Notes: a model not told the origin generated them from the sequence alone. DNA of 64,000 nucleotides from Torreya grandis (GCA_037957365.1 JARHVA010003638.1:1375001-1439000); one strand, 5' to 3'; positions 48,301 to 61,579 are shown, numbered from the stretch's first letter. Translations and numbers: made by a program.

Positions 48301-48837
48301 TGAGGGGTGGGATAATTTTTATAAAAGGGAATCCCCATTATATTTTCTCAAGTTTAAGCTATTTATTTTCATGTGAGTAATTTTGTTCAAAACTTACATA
48401 ATCACTTGAATAGTATCATGTGCATTTTAATTTGCTTGAGATGATTCAGTCATGTTGACTAGAGTGAGAATATTTGGTAGCAATATATGTGATGGTAATT
48501 AGTGTTATATTAATTATTTGAGTTGGGGCACTAAAGGTAGGGTCATCCATGCTCATTATTATTCTAGGTGTAAAGGAAAAGGAAGTATATTTTCCCAAGT
48601 CTTATATAAAATATATGCTTAGGTATATTTTCAATGAAATGATCCATCTTGAAGGTGTAAATATATTCTATGTATTTTCCTAAATGTTTTGGAAGTTCTT
48701 AAAGATAAACATTCATTTCATGGGATTACCTAAGAAAATATTCATCTTCACCTTTAGATTCAAATAAAGATTGGTTTTTATTCATAAATATGGTATTAAC
48801 ATTAGGTTTAGGAAGAAAAACCTTATTTTTGGCCATT
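45340..48837 (-). pseudogene. gag-pol: Gypsy-like gag and protease remnants (element F)
   Basis: Minus strand from an ATG at 48,837 (MAKNKVFLPKPNVNTIFMNK). About 48.1-47.7 kb gives QLYHQFIKFI and NCNQADNELVHDF*HWK, resembling the capsid part of gypsy gag (TLxxLxxxKQxxxESFxxYxxRWR). 47,398-47,150 is open and hydrophilic (DFIIVFKFDHNDMEREHYHD). At 46,282-46,082 FLRVDGPLIFINIGMGDVQF followed by KINLIDGGFITCVTYLEFI resembles a retroelement aspartic protease with DGG in place of D-S/T-G. 45,558-45,340 is open but unrecognised. RT and integrase were not found, and Copia element C begins immediately to the left. Confidence 0.6.
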
Positions 48838-48859
48838 GTAGATATTTTTGGCCATTTTA

Positions 48860-49620
48860 GATACTAAAATATGGTATTATACACTTGAAAATGTCATTTA
48901 TGACCTACCTTCACCATACATGACTTGTGCATACATATATGTCTCTTATTTGACAATCTCTCACATCCATATGCATATTATGAGTTTGGCCCTTCCATTT
49001 TTATATCAACCACTTATAAGAACCTTTCAATCTATGTCAAATGAGCTAAATATCTTACTCATACATCTCAAAATTATCATATCCACATTACTATCTACTA
49101 GACACTAATGCTATATTTAGACAATTTTGTCGATAGATTTGTAAAGAGGGTGAAATTACTGGACCTAGCCTAAAAATGACTATTTTTCAAATATAAATCA
49201 TTCCTATGGGTCACATCATTTTCCTAGCATGTCAATGGTGTGATAAATTACCCAAATAGACTCATATAAACACAATTCAAACCCACAATTGTTACTCACT
49301 TATAACTTGTCTATTAAGGATTTATACACTACTAAACATTGAGAAAAGACTACTATATTCTTCCCAAGGTGAAAATCAATCACTAGGATTAGTCATCAGC
49401 TAATACTGAAGTACACTAAGCCAAGTAAATATTGAATATTTTCAACTATCAAAATATATATTATAGGTGCACTCATATAACAAAGGATCACAATTACACA
49501 TTCGCATCAAGGGTAAGAAATACATGTTGATTGAATTCCCTTTTTAGAGTATTGGTTTATAGGCAGTAATCAGTCATCAATGGGGGTGATTTGGGTTAGC
49601 TTAACCCATTACAATTTTTA
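48860..49620 (-). repeat. LTR-like region, right copy (element F)
   Basis: Lies just upstream of the minus-strand gag ATG, where the 5' LTR belongs. The part 49,310-49,620 aligns with 28,130-28,440 in direct orientation. Confidence 0.6.
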
Positions 49621-50780
49621 TTTTTTTATAGGTTTGATCATTTTACAATGTGACCTAGGTTATAAATGAGAAATCTACTTATTTCTTGAGTTACACACAC
49701 AGTCAAGTATCAAGATCACTCACATGTATTATAAGCAGTTGCAATTAACTATACAGTCACAGAGGGCCAAAGTAGCACAAGAGAGTAACAATAGCTATAG
49801 TCAACACTGTAAATAACGTTTTCCCAAGATAATGTTCATGACTGTATATGCAAATATAATCCATATATAAGTTCCTTATAGGCATACTTCCATCCCTTTT
49901 CCACTATCATAATCTAATCACAATCCATTGGTGAATGAAAAAATCTAAGTACCTTTATCTCTTTAGTAATTTATATATTTAGAAATGCCACATGTGAATT
50001 CAATTTTAGTATTTTAAATTCATATTAATGCTTAATTTTAATACTTTATAATCCAAATTAAATTAAAATTTATATCTTAATTAGGGTTGTACAATCAAAA
50101 TTAGGGTAAAACATATTGGTGAAACCAAATATTTTTTGAACCGTGCTATACCCTAGGTTTTTCATAGGGTTTCATCCTTCTTTATTGGTTTTCATATTCC
50201 TTAATCTATTCTAGCCCTTATTCTAGGCTTACGTTTTATCTTTGTGTTTTATTGTTATGTTATGATTTGGGATAAGGCAAAGTGTTAGTGATATGGATTG
50301 TACGCATAATAAAATTTATATGGCTAGCCATAACACAACATATTATTGTGGATATCCATTAGGAGTTATCATCATATATTACTATTAAAAAATCCCTCAA
50401 GCAAATAATTATAGATTTACAACCTAAGGTGTTGCATTTAAATCAAATATATCTTACTTCACACGAACTCATAACTCCTACCACAACTATAGTTACACTA
50501 CCACATACTCATTTTGCATGATATGGTTAAGGATTAAATTTTTTACAATAATTTTGATACAATGATCAAGTATTGGGAAAAAATGAAAAAGTCACAATTG
50601 AGCTTATTCTTACATATAAAAGGATGAAGTGACCCTAGATATATACATACTTCACAAGTAACTAAAGATATTAAAGAAATCAATGATTATGAGGGTACAA
50701 TGTAAGATATTTGTACATCCCTTGATGTCCCTACTAGTAGTAATGACCATAAAGAAAGCACCAATAAATTATAAATTAAG
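49621..50780. other. Mostly unassigned; right part upstream of gypsy protease
   Basis: 49.6-50.4 kb shows nothing recognisable. From about 50,440 the + strand has a broken but low-stop frame (KYWEKMKKSQLSLFL; HTSQVTKDIKEINDYEG) that leads into the protease below and is probably the end of a gypsy gag or linker. Confidence 0.5.
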
Positions 50781-51120
50781 CATGATCATACACTATATAT
50801 TCAAGCAAGTGTATTAACAAACATGGTCAAACACATTTTGATAGATAATTATTTAGGTATAAACATGTGTAATGAAAATTGTTCTAAAGCATTATATAAT
50901 AATTACAAGTCACACCAACACATAAAATGACATTATACTATACCACCACCATTATTAAACATGAGTGTGGAAACCAAGAAAATGATTAATAAATTCCAAA
51001 TCATGTATAATATTATAAATTAAAATTTGATCTTAGGAAAACTTTGGATATATGCTATGGAATACATAACTTATACATTACACAAGTGTGTGCAATTCAT
51101 ACATGACTGACACTGGTACA
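50781..51120 (+). pseudogene. pol: Ty3-gypsy aspartic protease remnant
   Basis: One frame with only three stops over about 115 codons: LYIQASVLTNMVKHILIDNY then LGINMC (ILIDSGSxxNI active-site region, catalytic D-S/T-G changed to D-N-Y), YTIPPPLLNMSVETKKMINK, a stop where NLILG is preceded by TF, then LILGKLWIYAMEYITYTLHK and CVQFIHD (LLGRPWLHxxxAVPSTLHxCxxF). This is the retropepsin of a non-chromoviral gypsy element. No RT was recognised downstream. Confidence 0.85.
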
Positions 51121-52745
51121 CATCTCCTAAAACTAATGATCCTTTTGATTACTACATCCCATCAAAATCTATTGCTTGACCCATACAATCAAATCATAAA
51201 TGAAGGATTTTTAATGATAAACAGAATGTCCTCATTTGATGTTACATAAGTTACTCTAATAACACTTTATATCACTACCCACACATATATATTTGGATAT
51301 AAATAGGCCATTTCCTTGAGGATGTGATGTCATCGCATATTGTGATTACCATCCATACATTGACCAATCTACAAATAGGTGATTAAATTTAAGACACAAT
51401 ATACATGATCTCATTTTTTCAAATATTATTTTCCTCTATGACAATATTAAATTCATCCATAATCCAAACATGATTTCACAAACAAGACAAACATTTTAGG
51501 AGAGAATAGAGGACATTATGTGTAACACGATTGAATAATTTTCATTGAGACAAATTGAGTATGACATAAATGATGAATATTATACAACACAAGAGTACTT
51601 TATAGATTCAAAGACATATATATCTACCGATCATGCCACATGGATGTATAAATTAATACCACTTGATATGAGGCCCATGTTAGTCTTTATAGTCCATTGG
51701 CATATCATCCATTGTACATAACTTCTTGATTATATACGCCCTATATTATTATAATTTCACATACATTTATAAATATGATTTTTCATTAATTGTTATTTTA
51801 GCTCTTATATTTGTATTTATGTGGTCCTTGTCTCTTGATCCAAACATCCTTGACATATATATTATGATGCATGTTTCACCAAAGATACATCTAAATATGA
51901 ATTATTTGTGGCATATTACATTCTCAGTTCTACATAATTAATATTTATATTTTCTCTTTTTGTGGCTTAAATTACCACTACATCATCACATACATGGATT
52001 AATCCACATCCCCCTCCACCATTAACATACTCTTCTAAGTTACAATAGGGTAAATTCACATATACATTGGGGGGAATATTTATTACCTTCATTTTATCCA
52101 GACTGATTTGCTATCAAAATTGATGCACAACTTGTCTTGACACATGTTTTAGGTTATTTGGTCCCTCCCATTATTATATTTTAAAATCCTTTCTACTTTA
52201 TTTTTTTGTTGAAATTGATGTATATCCCAATTCCATGATAGTTTAAAAATAAAAAATAAAAAATCAAGAAAGTAAAAATCATGACCTAAGCATGACATGA
52301 TTAATAGATTATAATATTTACATATTTTATTTTTCACATGTTTGGTAGATGATATATACTATGAAAGCTATATACTATTTCATACATAAATATATTTCAT
52401 AGTAAATGAGTGTGATGCAAGACATATAGATCATACATGGACACTTAGATGTTTGACTCACCTATACCCAATGGCCATTCTAATGCTATGGGAATCTTAT
52501 TCCATATGTCACATTATCACATGTTATATATTTTTATGACCTTTTAACATTTTAAAATACATATATATTTTTACACATTTATTTCTAGTTACTCATATCT
52601 TACATAGTGCTACACAAATATCTTACTTTACTATGATGTGACATTGATATACATTTATAGTGTAAACTAGTTTTAAATTGTTCTATGCTTCATTGATGTT
52701 ATTAATATCTCATGATAGGTTAGTCATTGATTTTATATTGTGTGT
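51121..52745. other. Unassigned, possible 3' end of the plus-strand gypsy remnant
   Basis: Some residual low-stop frame continues to about 51,940 without a recognisable domain. A purine tract ttggggggaatattt near 52,066-52,080 could be a polypurine tract with an LTR beginning after it, but no partner LTR was found. Confidence 0.4.
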
Positions 52746-52970
52746 ATCCCTTGGCCTTATATGCATGGAATTATTTATGTCCCTTATTTGTGACATCTTT
52801 ATGTCCATTTATTTTAGCCCTTGGCCTTATTTATTATGACAAATTTATGTCCCTTTCTTGTGGCCCTTGGCCTTGATTGTGGTCACATAGTTATGGCTCT
52901 TGGATTTGTTTGTTGCAACATATTTATGTCCCTTTTATGTGGTCCTTGGCCTTATGTGTGACATTACATG
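52745..52970 (+). repeat. Imperfect tandem repeat with CCTTGGCCTT core
   Basis: The phrase cccttggccttat...tgtgacatatttatgtccctt recurs at about 52,748, 52,818, 52,864, 52,895 (decayed) and 52,944, spacing roughly 30-70 bp. It ends about 170 bp before the gypsy LTR. Confidence 0.75.
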
Positions 52971-53137
52971 ATTATGAGAGGATTAATCTAGAATTACCTA
53001 ATAATCTTGTTGAGCTTTTTTATATTTTTAAGCTTATAGGTGTTGTGATCTATATCATTCACTTCTCTTTATGCGTGGCACCATGATTAAAATCATGTAC
53101 CTCTTTATTGTGTAGGCTTATCCAATTTTTATATCAC

Positions 53138-54436
53138 TATTTTATCATAACTTGTAATTAATTGGGATATTAAATCTAATTAAGATCAAATTAATTGAAG
53201 GATATAAAATATTGTAAATAAATCACAACTAGCATATTTAAGGTAGAATATAGAAATACTCAAATCTTGAAGGAATAAAATAAGCTAAATATGAAAATTA
53301 AAAAGAGGGAAATAAGACTTAGATAATTTTTTCTTGCTAGATTGACTTTGTGTGACTAAAAGATGGCTAGAAATGATCAAATAAGATTCAATTATCTGCA
53401 TGCAACTGAAATAAAAATTGTTACTATTTTGGGTCAGAATCAACTAGAAATAATTAGGATCAATTATGATTATTATTCTTTGTGGGTTGATCTTGAATTG
53501 CAAGGGAAAATATGAATCTAATGGTATAGTCACATTTTAATACTTGAAATATTACTATATTAAAAAATTTAACCTTTAGCTATGTGTGGATTACCTACAA
53601 ATGACCTCTTCAAGGTTGAAACTCTACTAGGGTTTGTGATAGTTGAAAACCTACAAAAATTAAGGGAGGGGTGTAATGGGTTGAACTAACTGCAATCACT
53701 CTTGTGATGATTGAATGTTATTTATGTATTAAGATTAATCTGAAGTGGTAATCAATCCCATGTAGTTATCCTAGCTAAAGTGCTTAGTGCAACAATGTTT
53801 CTTTACTACATGAATGCATCTAGAGATGGATTTAATACTTGATAATTCTTTATATGACTCATATAAAATAGGATTTTGACTTGGATAAAATCTAATTCAA
53901 GTGAATAGAATCAAATTTTAAAATAATATCAAAAATTTCCTCAATGTAAAATAGTATGTGTGCCTCAAATATTTCCAAGTTACCAGGATTTCCAAGTGAT
54001 TAAAATGAGTGGCTTAGATGTGTATTTATATCAATATAAAATAGGAAAAACTCATGCTACCTACTCTAAAAATATGAAACAACTTGTAAGGAAGGGTTTA
54101 GTGTTTACAAAACATTCATTTCTAAGTGAAGGGAAAGATTAACATGCAAGTTCGGGACCAATTGATGATCTTGTCCCATGCGGGTCGATTGTGACCTAAA
54201 ATGGTAACATTTTATATTAGTAATTTTAGATGTACATATAGATAATTAGAGAGGTTTTCAACAATTTACAACATTTTTATAGCTGTAAAATAACTACTTA
54301 GAAGGGATGGCCTATATAAGTACTTAGGATAGAGTGAGGTGGTGAAATAGTATCAATTTAAGTTTTAAAGTAAATTAAGGTAAATGTATGCCAAAATTAA
54401 AATTATTAAGTATCAATGGCCAAATTTTAGTATACA
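53138..54436 (-). repeat. 3' LTR of element B
   Basis: About 1,300 bp. Shared phrases with the right LTR include ggcttagatgtgtattta, ctacatgaatgcatcta, gaaaacctacaaaaa and aggattttgacttggataaa. The first base pair reads TA instead of TG. Confidence 0.9.
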
Positions 54437-54455
54437 CTCTACCCTCCCCCACCCC
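54437..54455 (-). other. Polypurine tract of element B
   Basis: Minus-strand GGGGTGGGGGAGGGTAGAG immediately precedes the TG of the 3' LTR. Confidence 0.85.
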
Positions 54456-57400
54456 ATTTTAATCTAGAAATTAATTTATTAGACTAAAAGGAAAGATATA
54501 CCTGATTGTGTACAACACACATTACCTATGCAGGATGTTCCATAGTAAATATTAAAATGATGTAATAGTAGTTAATTTTCATATGTGAAATTTAAAATTT
54601 AAATGTAATTTACATTTTAAAATATTTTAAATAACAATGAAATATTACACCTATATGCATGAAACCATTGTTTATCTTTTAACTTTACTTGAAGATGATG
54701 CTTCCTTAAAACATTTGACAATTGATGATTTACATGAAACACTTAGAGGTATTGATTCCTTTGTTGAACCATGGTGAATTGAGGATGATCAAGCCCAAAT
54801 TTGAAGTGAAAAACTATATACAATAGAACCCATTGATGAACACAGAGACCTCAATTTATGTTGTTGGTCTTTGTAACCCCAAAATGGAAAAGGGTTGGAA
54901 TCCATTATGGATTCATAGGATATAATGTTTAAGGAACCATAAATTACAATATATTTTATGAAAATTAATTAAATCATCCACTGCATATGGCATATATATT
55001 CAATTGTCAATTTGTTCCTTAGTTCATGTATTCATCACCAAAAGAGAATGTGTATCGTACATATTTTTAAAATGACCTTAGATAGAAAGTAGTAATGAAA
55101 TTATGGAATGAATATATATAATTCCCATTTAATTTGAAATAGTAGAGTGTGCATGTTTTTGTATCATGCCCCCATGTGATAAATGTAAAATCTATGATTG
55201 TATGTAGATGTGAACTTTGTAAGTTCTATTTGAAGCTTGTGCACATATGCCCATGCATATTCACCCAAAATGTATGAATCTATAATATGTTCTTATAAAT
55301 TGAATAAATATACATAGAATATTCCCCCATAATATATACCAATAATTTAATTTGAACCATTTTGAATTCTCTAAAAAAAATGTGCTCAAAACTAATTTTT
55401 TTCTCATAAAGGCTTATCTCTATATGAAAATCCCACTGAAATACCCCTCCTTTGAGGTGAGAGATGTATGATAAAATTAATTCATATAATTTTTTTTTAA
55501 CTATATAATATATATCAATATGTAATCATTAAATATCCTATAATATATGAAAAATTATGTCATCATAGTAAGATATGTATCGTTCAAAACATGTATGTAG
55601 CATATAAAGCAAAGGCATAAAGTGTCAAATCTAGATAATGTATCAATGAAGCTCATAGTGGTAGCTATAATAGAAGAATCCTACAAATTATTTAGTGCAT
55701 GAAATGGATCATGAAACTTAGCAAACCCAAAATAATCTCAACAATCATATAAACACAATAAGCACAATATAAAACAAGAAGTCTAAGGGTGGTATACAAG
55801 GGACATGCCCAAATGTCACATAAGCAAATATTATGCACACAAGTTCAAGGGTCATAAGAAATGCACATGTTTAAATGTCACACATAAAAAAAATTTATCT
55901 CATAGATATTCTCAATTAATTTTCACACAAGGGACAAGGTCCAAACATACTAAACAAGTAAGATTAAGCCTATTATGAAAGAAATCAAACAACATCAAAG
56001 GAGCATAAAATTAAAAATATATTCTACACCATGTCCATGTATATGTAATGTGATAATGTCCTAGAAAATTAGAGATGTTAGAAAGGTATGTGTAAAGAAT
56101 ATATATCTCAATGTAGTATAGGAGTTATAGAATGGTAACATTTGTAAAATATTATAACCTTTGGATAATATGCCCACAATATGACATGGTCATTGGACAA
56201 AGTCAATTCCAACATCTAATTCCATGTGAAATTTGTATGTATTGCATAAAATTCATAAATACTAATTAAATACATGTGTGATAGAAAAACATTATGCTTT
56301 TTAAAAACCATGAGATAAATAAAATATGACAATGATATAAAATAAATGTCTAATCATGATCAAGTCCTAGTTTTGGATTGTTAGAATATTTTGACTATTT
56401 TTGTATTTTTCAATATTTTAAATTTGTTTTTGTGATTTTTTAAATTTTAAAAAAATAATATTAGAGACTAGGAGTTACCACATGTGTTCTAAAGTATAAG
56501 AAATGGAAGGAATCTAAATAGTCTACAACATGTGTCAAGATAACATATGCATTTAATATGATGTCATGGCCATGTATTAACAAGATGCCCCCACTATGTA
56601 TGTAAATTGTGACTAAAAGGTATGTGAGGTATAGAATAGGGATGCAAAGGAATGATTGTACATCCTCATCTCATCAAATATAGAATGGTTAATATATGTA
56701 ATGTGCATATATGAGTAATATATTACACAAATAAAATATTTAACATGAAATAAATGTTGTGTAAAATAAAAATGAGTATATTATAGAAAAAATGGATGTA
56801 TTAGGGCTATGTTTGTTCAAAATTTTAATTGTGTAAAATGCTATAGGTCAATATTGATGGGTTTAGAATAGTAGCGATAGTCAATCTTGAATTTTTATAT
56901 TTGATATTGTTTGTGATGAAAAATATAGTTTGCTATGTTTAGATGGTGAAAATATCATGATAAATGACATATGATAGTAGTATCATATCACTATTTTGGA
57001 TTTCTTACACCAAGAAGGTGAAAAAGAAGATTCTAGATGCTAAAAAAATAAAAGGAACTAAGGGCTAGAAGATTGATTGAATATATCACGTGTAAAAATT
57101 ATAAGAATACAAGGCACAAGTAATCAAGGAGCTATGTACAATAATTTTTTTTCTTTGTTCATTATTTGAATGTTTTTTATAAAAATAGAATTTTCAAAAA
57201 TGAAATGTGCTAGCTAATTATCTCCTCAAGAGGAGATTCACAACAATAATCTATAATAAGATATGCAAGGATCACCTTTTATGGATGAAATTTTATACAT
57301 GTGGATGACTTAGAATATAAAAAGGCATCAATCATCGTAATAAAACTATCTAGATCACTACTTGTGTAACCTTTTGTGGGAGAAGTAACTCTAGAAGACT

Positions 57401-57656
57401 TATAATTGTTTGAAATCTAATGAGTAGTCTAAGGTTGTTACAAATGTTTTGATTTTTATGGAACATTTTTATTAGTGTGTATCACTAATTTATAATATTT
57501 TTTTGCATGTGATGGTGTTTTATGTGAAATTAACACCTGTTTTTGATATGATGCTTATTTTCACATTGGATGATTTTGATACTTTTACACTTCTTTCTAA
57601 ATTGGTTGTAATAATTTTATTGCTTAACTACCAAAACTGTAAATGTTCTTCATTAT

Positions 57657-57697
<41 letters not shown>

Positions 57698-58180
57698 TCA
57701 CTACAGTGGTGGATGGGGAGGAGGAAAAACCATATAATATAGAGGGTACTAATATCTAATTCTTGGAACTATGACCACTTAGTTGCAATGAATTTACTTT
57801 AGGCATATATATACCATGGAAGGTACAAAATGGAGATTCTAAAAACCAAGGGCATCCTAATATCATGTCAAAGAACCCATTCTATGGTATAAATAAAAAA
57901 TGTTTGGATAATATAGCAAGACCCACCTAAAGAGGTAACATAATATGCCATAAATTAGTTTGTTATTTCCCCTTGAATGTTTTAAAATTTGTAGATGGTT
58001 CTTATATGTCATGTTGTGTGTAACCCAATGAATGGACTAATGTCACAATACATGCATCTCACTTGATACATTATTTAATAAAACATTATGTTTAAGTTGT
58101 TGATAAATATATTATCATATACATAAAGCATGGAAGTCATAATAATCATCCACTATCTCACTATCATCAAAGGTTATCAT
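54456..58180. other. Interior of element B, pol not recognised
   Basis: Protease, RT and integrase should lie here on the minus strand. I could not find any of their conserved motifs on either strand, so this part is either extremely decayed, deleted and refilled, or was never pol. A (TA)n microsatellite lies at 57,660-57,694. Confidence 0.5.
57660..57694. repeat. (TA)n microsatellite
   Basis: About 17 TA units. Confidence 0.95.
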
Positions 58181-59950
58181 AGGATATGATTGTGAGGTTT
58201 AAATAATTGTACTAATAATTCCATCCAATGGATTATCATATGCCTCATGAGGTGGTTGTGTAGTATAGGTATGATACACTACTTAGTCTCATGGTTTGGG
58301 AATGGATTATTAAAAATATTAAATTTAGAATTTTCATTTTGATGTGGCCTAGTTTCCTCTATATAAATCATTATCTCAATGACATAATTATTGATAAGAT
58401 ATTGAATGTGGTGTTTGACCTTGAAAAATCTATTGGTAAAGTTCCCATTGCATCTATGGTAATCACAATATACATTTCTATAGAATGATTTACTTTCAGG
58501 CATACTCATGTCAACCTTTATTGGTTGAGGTATAGTAATGAGATTGTACTCAAATAAGCTTTATAGAAATGTATGGGGTGATTGTGATAATATAGAGAAT
58601 TGCCTTCTTGGTTGTCTTAATAAAACAAGTTTATTTGAAGGTTGAGATATAACATTTATTATGATATTAGCATCAATTTCAATATTTGTTGACTTAAATT
58701 TTTAATATGGTTTACTTTTAAACTTCATTATGGAATTTGAAGTAGATGCAAGTGAATATTTGAGCTTATTTAAAGTGATAAGTTTGACTTCTCTTTCTCT
58801 TATTATGTGATAAAGTTCCTCAAATGAACTAAATTTTGTTAAAATTAATAACCTAGGAAAAGGTGATAGTAAAATTTAATTTAATTTATTTTGTAATTTA
58901 TTTTCTACCAATGTGTTAGTCATTTTGGCAAGCATGGTCTTGTAAAAAATTACATAACCACTAATAGGCTCATTAATTCATTGCTTAAGTTTATAAATTT
59001 GTTAATAATAGAGATTTTTATCAATTTTGATATGAAAACTATTGAGAAATAAATCTTATAATAAATTGAATGCTTTGATTGATTGAATAGGTAAATCATA
59101 AAACCAAACTAAGGAATAATCTTTTGGGCTTCTAGGATTTTTTTATAGTAAACTGTCATTGAAATCATAGTCCAAACATGCCATGTGAAAAGATAAAAGG
59201 TGTTGTTATAGATATCCTTTAACTTCATATAGTGTAGTTTTAGGATCTAAAAATCCTATAGGTAAATTATATTATGAAATATTAGGTGCCAACAGATTAT
59301 GAAGCAAGACTTGTGAATCCATTCATTGGCTAGCTTTTGGTATACCTTGTTCTAATTACAAAACCTTAGTGTGTAAAGCTCAAATTATTTTCACAATGGA
59401 TTTTTTATTAAGAAATGGAGGTGATGTAATATGAATAGATATAAAGGATTCATATGATTCAATTATTTATACATGGATATAGATATATGTTGGAAACATT
59501 GTGTTGACCCCAAACCCAAAAGTGAAAATGTAATAACAGTTTCAATAGTAGAGGTAGAAACACTTATGGTAGCATTAATAAAAATTATCGATATTACCAA
59601 CATACTCATTTTTTATTCATATGTGTTTCAAGATATAAATAGAAGACAATCAATTTTATCCAAGTGGTCATCAAGATATTCACTAAATTTATTCACGTTA
59701 ATAGGATCAAATATGTTTGCCTTATTATATTTAGATGAATAGGCCTTGTTAATTTCTATTTTCATAATAATATAATGAAGATAATGTATAATAACTAGTA
59801 AATTTTTTTATTGGATGTTGTAATAGTAGGAAGTGCATAAGGCTTAAAAGTTTTCATTGGTTGTTTTGGCCTTATTAGATTCTATTCATTTTATTTCATA
59901 ATTGTTAATGATATTAATTAAGGGAAGAAAACATGTAATGAAAACTAAGA
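58180..59950 (-). pseudogene. gag: Ty3-gypsy gag remnant (element B)
   Basis: Minus-strand order: an acidic N-terminal region (59.9-59.3 kb), GFLDPKTTLYEVKGYL (PKFxxYDGxGDP motif), DYSLVWFYDLPIQSIKAF, MLAKMTNTLVENKLQ, FSSFEELYHIIREREVKLI, then at 58,509-58,279 YCDYHRCNGNFTNRFFKVKH, YLINNYVI and FNIFNNPFPNHETK. The last part is the YCxFHxxxGHxTxxCxxLxxxIxxLI...NPLPNH region characteristic of non-chromoviral plant gypsy gag. The zinc ligand Cys after the His is Phe. It is closely related to the gag at 24.4-25.3 kb. Confidence 0.88.
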
Positions 59951-60325
59951 AATATTGAATCAAAAAATAAATAGTGTGTTAATCCATTATAGCCCTATAT
60001 TCTTTAGAATTGAAGAGGTAAGCAACAAAAAGCTGAAATTTAGGTCCTAGAAAATGAAAAATTATGTGTATGGAGATTAATAGATTTTCATAAAATCCAA
60101 GGTCAAAATAAAGTTATTTAAGTGTTAAATATCAAATATAAGATCAAAATAAAGTGCTTTTAGTGACATATATTAAAACCAAGGTCAAACTAAAATTCTT
60201 TAAGTGTCAAATATTAAATCAAAGGTTGAAAGAAAGTTATTTTAGTGTCAGATATTTAGGAATATATCTAAACGTTAAGGCACATTTATAGAAATGATTG
60301 AATAAAATGTATGGGTTCACCAAAA

Positions 60326-61574
60326 TGTTTTATCAAAATTTGAAATTAATTGGAATATTAACTCTAATTAAGATAAAATAAATTGAAGGGTAGAAAATGT
60401 TGTAACTACTAAATTGAAATTAAAATATTAAAACAGAGAAATCTTGAATGAATGAAAGATGATAACTATGAAAAACATAAATAAAAATAAGAATTAGTTT
60501 ATTTTTGTTTGTCAAATTGACTGTGTTAGTTATAAATGATCAAATCAGATTGGATCGTGTACATGCAACTAAAATAAATATTGTCACTATTCTAGGTTAG
60601 ATTTGATTGGAAACAATCAAGATCTATTATCATTAATTTCCTCTATAGATTGATTTTTACCTATGTAGGAAAATAAGAATATGATCATAATTTTGCATGT
60701 GCCTTCTTGAAATATGATTGTATGTATAAATTTAAATTTTGGATATGCACACATGAAATTTTCAAGGTTGAAACCCTACTAGAGTTTGTGGTAGCTGAAA
60801 ACCTACAAAAATAAAGGGGAGATTAGTGGGTTGAGTTGACCCCAATAAATCCTATGATGATTAAATGTTTCCTATGTATCTACATTATTGTTAAGAGGGA
60901 ATCAAACCCACATAGTTATCCCACCTAGAGTGATTAGTGTAATAATGTTCCTTTTCTACATGAATGCATCTAACGATGGCTTGAATACTTGATAATTATT
61001 TACTTGACTTAGATATATTAGGATTTTGACTTGGATAAATGTTGATTAAAGTGATTATAATTGAATTTATAAATAATATGGAAGGTTTTATCAATGTGAA
61101 ATAGTATAAGTATGCTTCAATAGTGAAATTACCAACTTGCCAAGATTTCCAAGTTGTTAGAATAAGTGGCTTAGATGTGTATTTACAAAAACATAAAATG
61201 GTAAAACCTTAAGATACCTATCCTAAAAGTAAGGGTTTAAAATTTTCAAAATATATGTTATTAGGTGAAGGGTAGGATCGATTCATAAAGGTCAAGATCA
61301 ATCGATAAAATGATCCCATGTATGTCAATTCTAAATTGGAAGGGGAATATTTGATCTTAGGAATTTGAGTTGTTTATATAGATGCCTAGGGAGGATTTTA
61401 TAAATTTAAAAAAAAAGGTGAAAAATATAAAATTAGAATGGATGGCCCCATACAAGTATTTATGATAGAATGAGGTGGTAAAATAGGGACAATTTAAGTG
61501 CTCAAGTCTATTAAGGTAAATGTGGGCCAAAATTGACATTATAAAGTATCCATGACCTAATTTTAGTATCTAAA
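60326..61574 (-). repeat. 5' LTR of element B
   Basis: About 1,250 bp, starting TGTTTTATCAAAATTTG on the + strand. It is preceded by a 3-nt spacer and the primer-binding-site candidate. Confidence 0.9.
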
Positions 61575-61579
61575 ATCAC

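Larger units (their letters stand above)
28130..49620 (-). mobile_element. Outer gypsy-like LTR element F, interrupted (putative)
   Basis: Direct repeats at 28,130-28,440 and 49,310-49,620 share phrases such as tttagagtattggt, ggatcacaattacac / ggagcacaattacac and attatagatgcattcat / attataggtgcactcat. They bracket minus-strand gag and protease remnants at 45.3-48.8 kb. The simplest reading is an old minus-strand element whose interior was split by the Copia element at 29.1-45.3 kb. LTR outer limits and target duplication were not found, so boundaries are minimal. Confidence 0.5.
53138..61574 (-). mobile_element. Ty3-gypsy LTR retrotransposon B, minus strand, decayed
   Basis: Direct LTRs at 53,138-54,436 and 60,326-61,574 align over their full length. 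Just inside the left LTR is a + strand pyrimidine tract (54,437-54,455), which on the minus strand is a G-rich polypurine tract directly before TGTATACTAAAA. Just inside the right LTR, minus-strand TGGTGAACCCAT (60,311-60,322) is a primer-binding-site candidate. ATCAC stands at 53,133-53,137 and 61,575-61,579 as target duplication. Gag is at the right side, as expected for minus orientation. Confidence 0.88.

Noticed and set aside
54456..58180. Possible pol of element B
   Set aside because: Searched both strands by eye for protease, RT and integrase motifs; none convincing, so not annotated.
58291..59742. Plus-strand open frames of 65 and 89 residues
   Set aside because: Antisense shadows of the minus-strand gypsy gag remnant.
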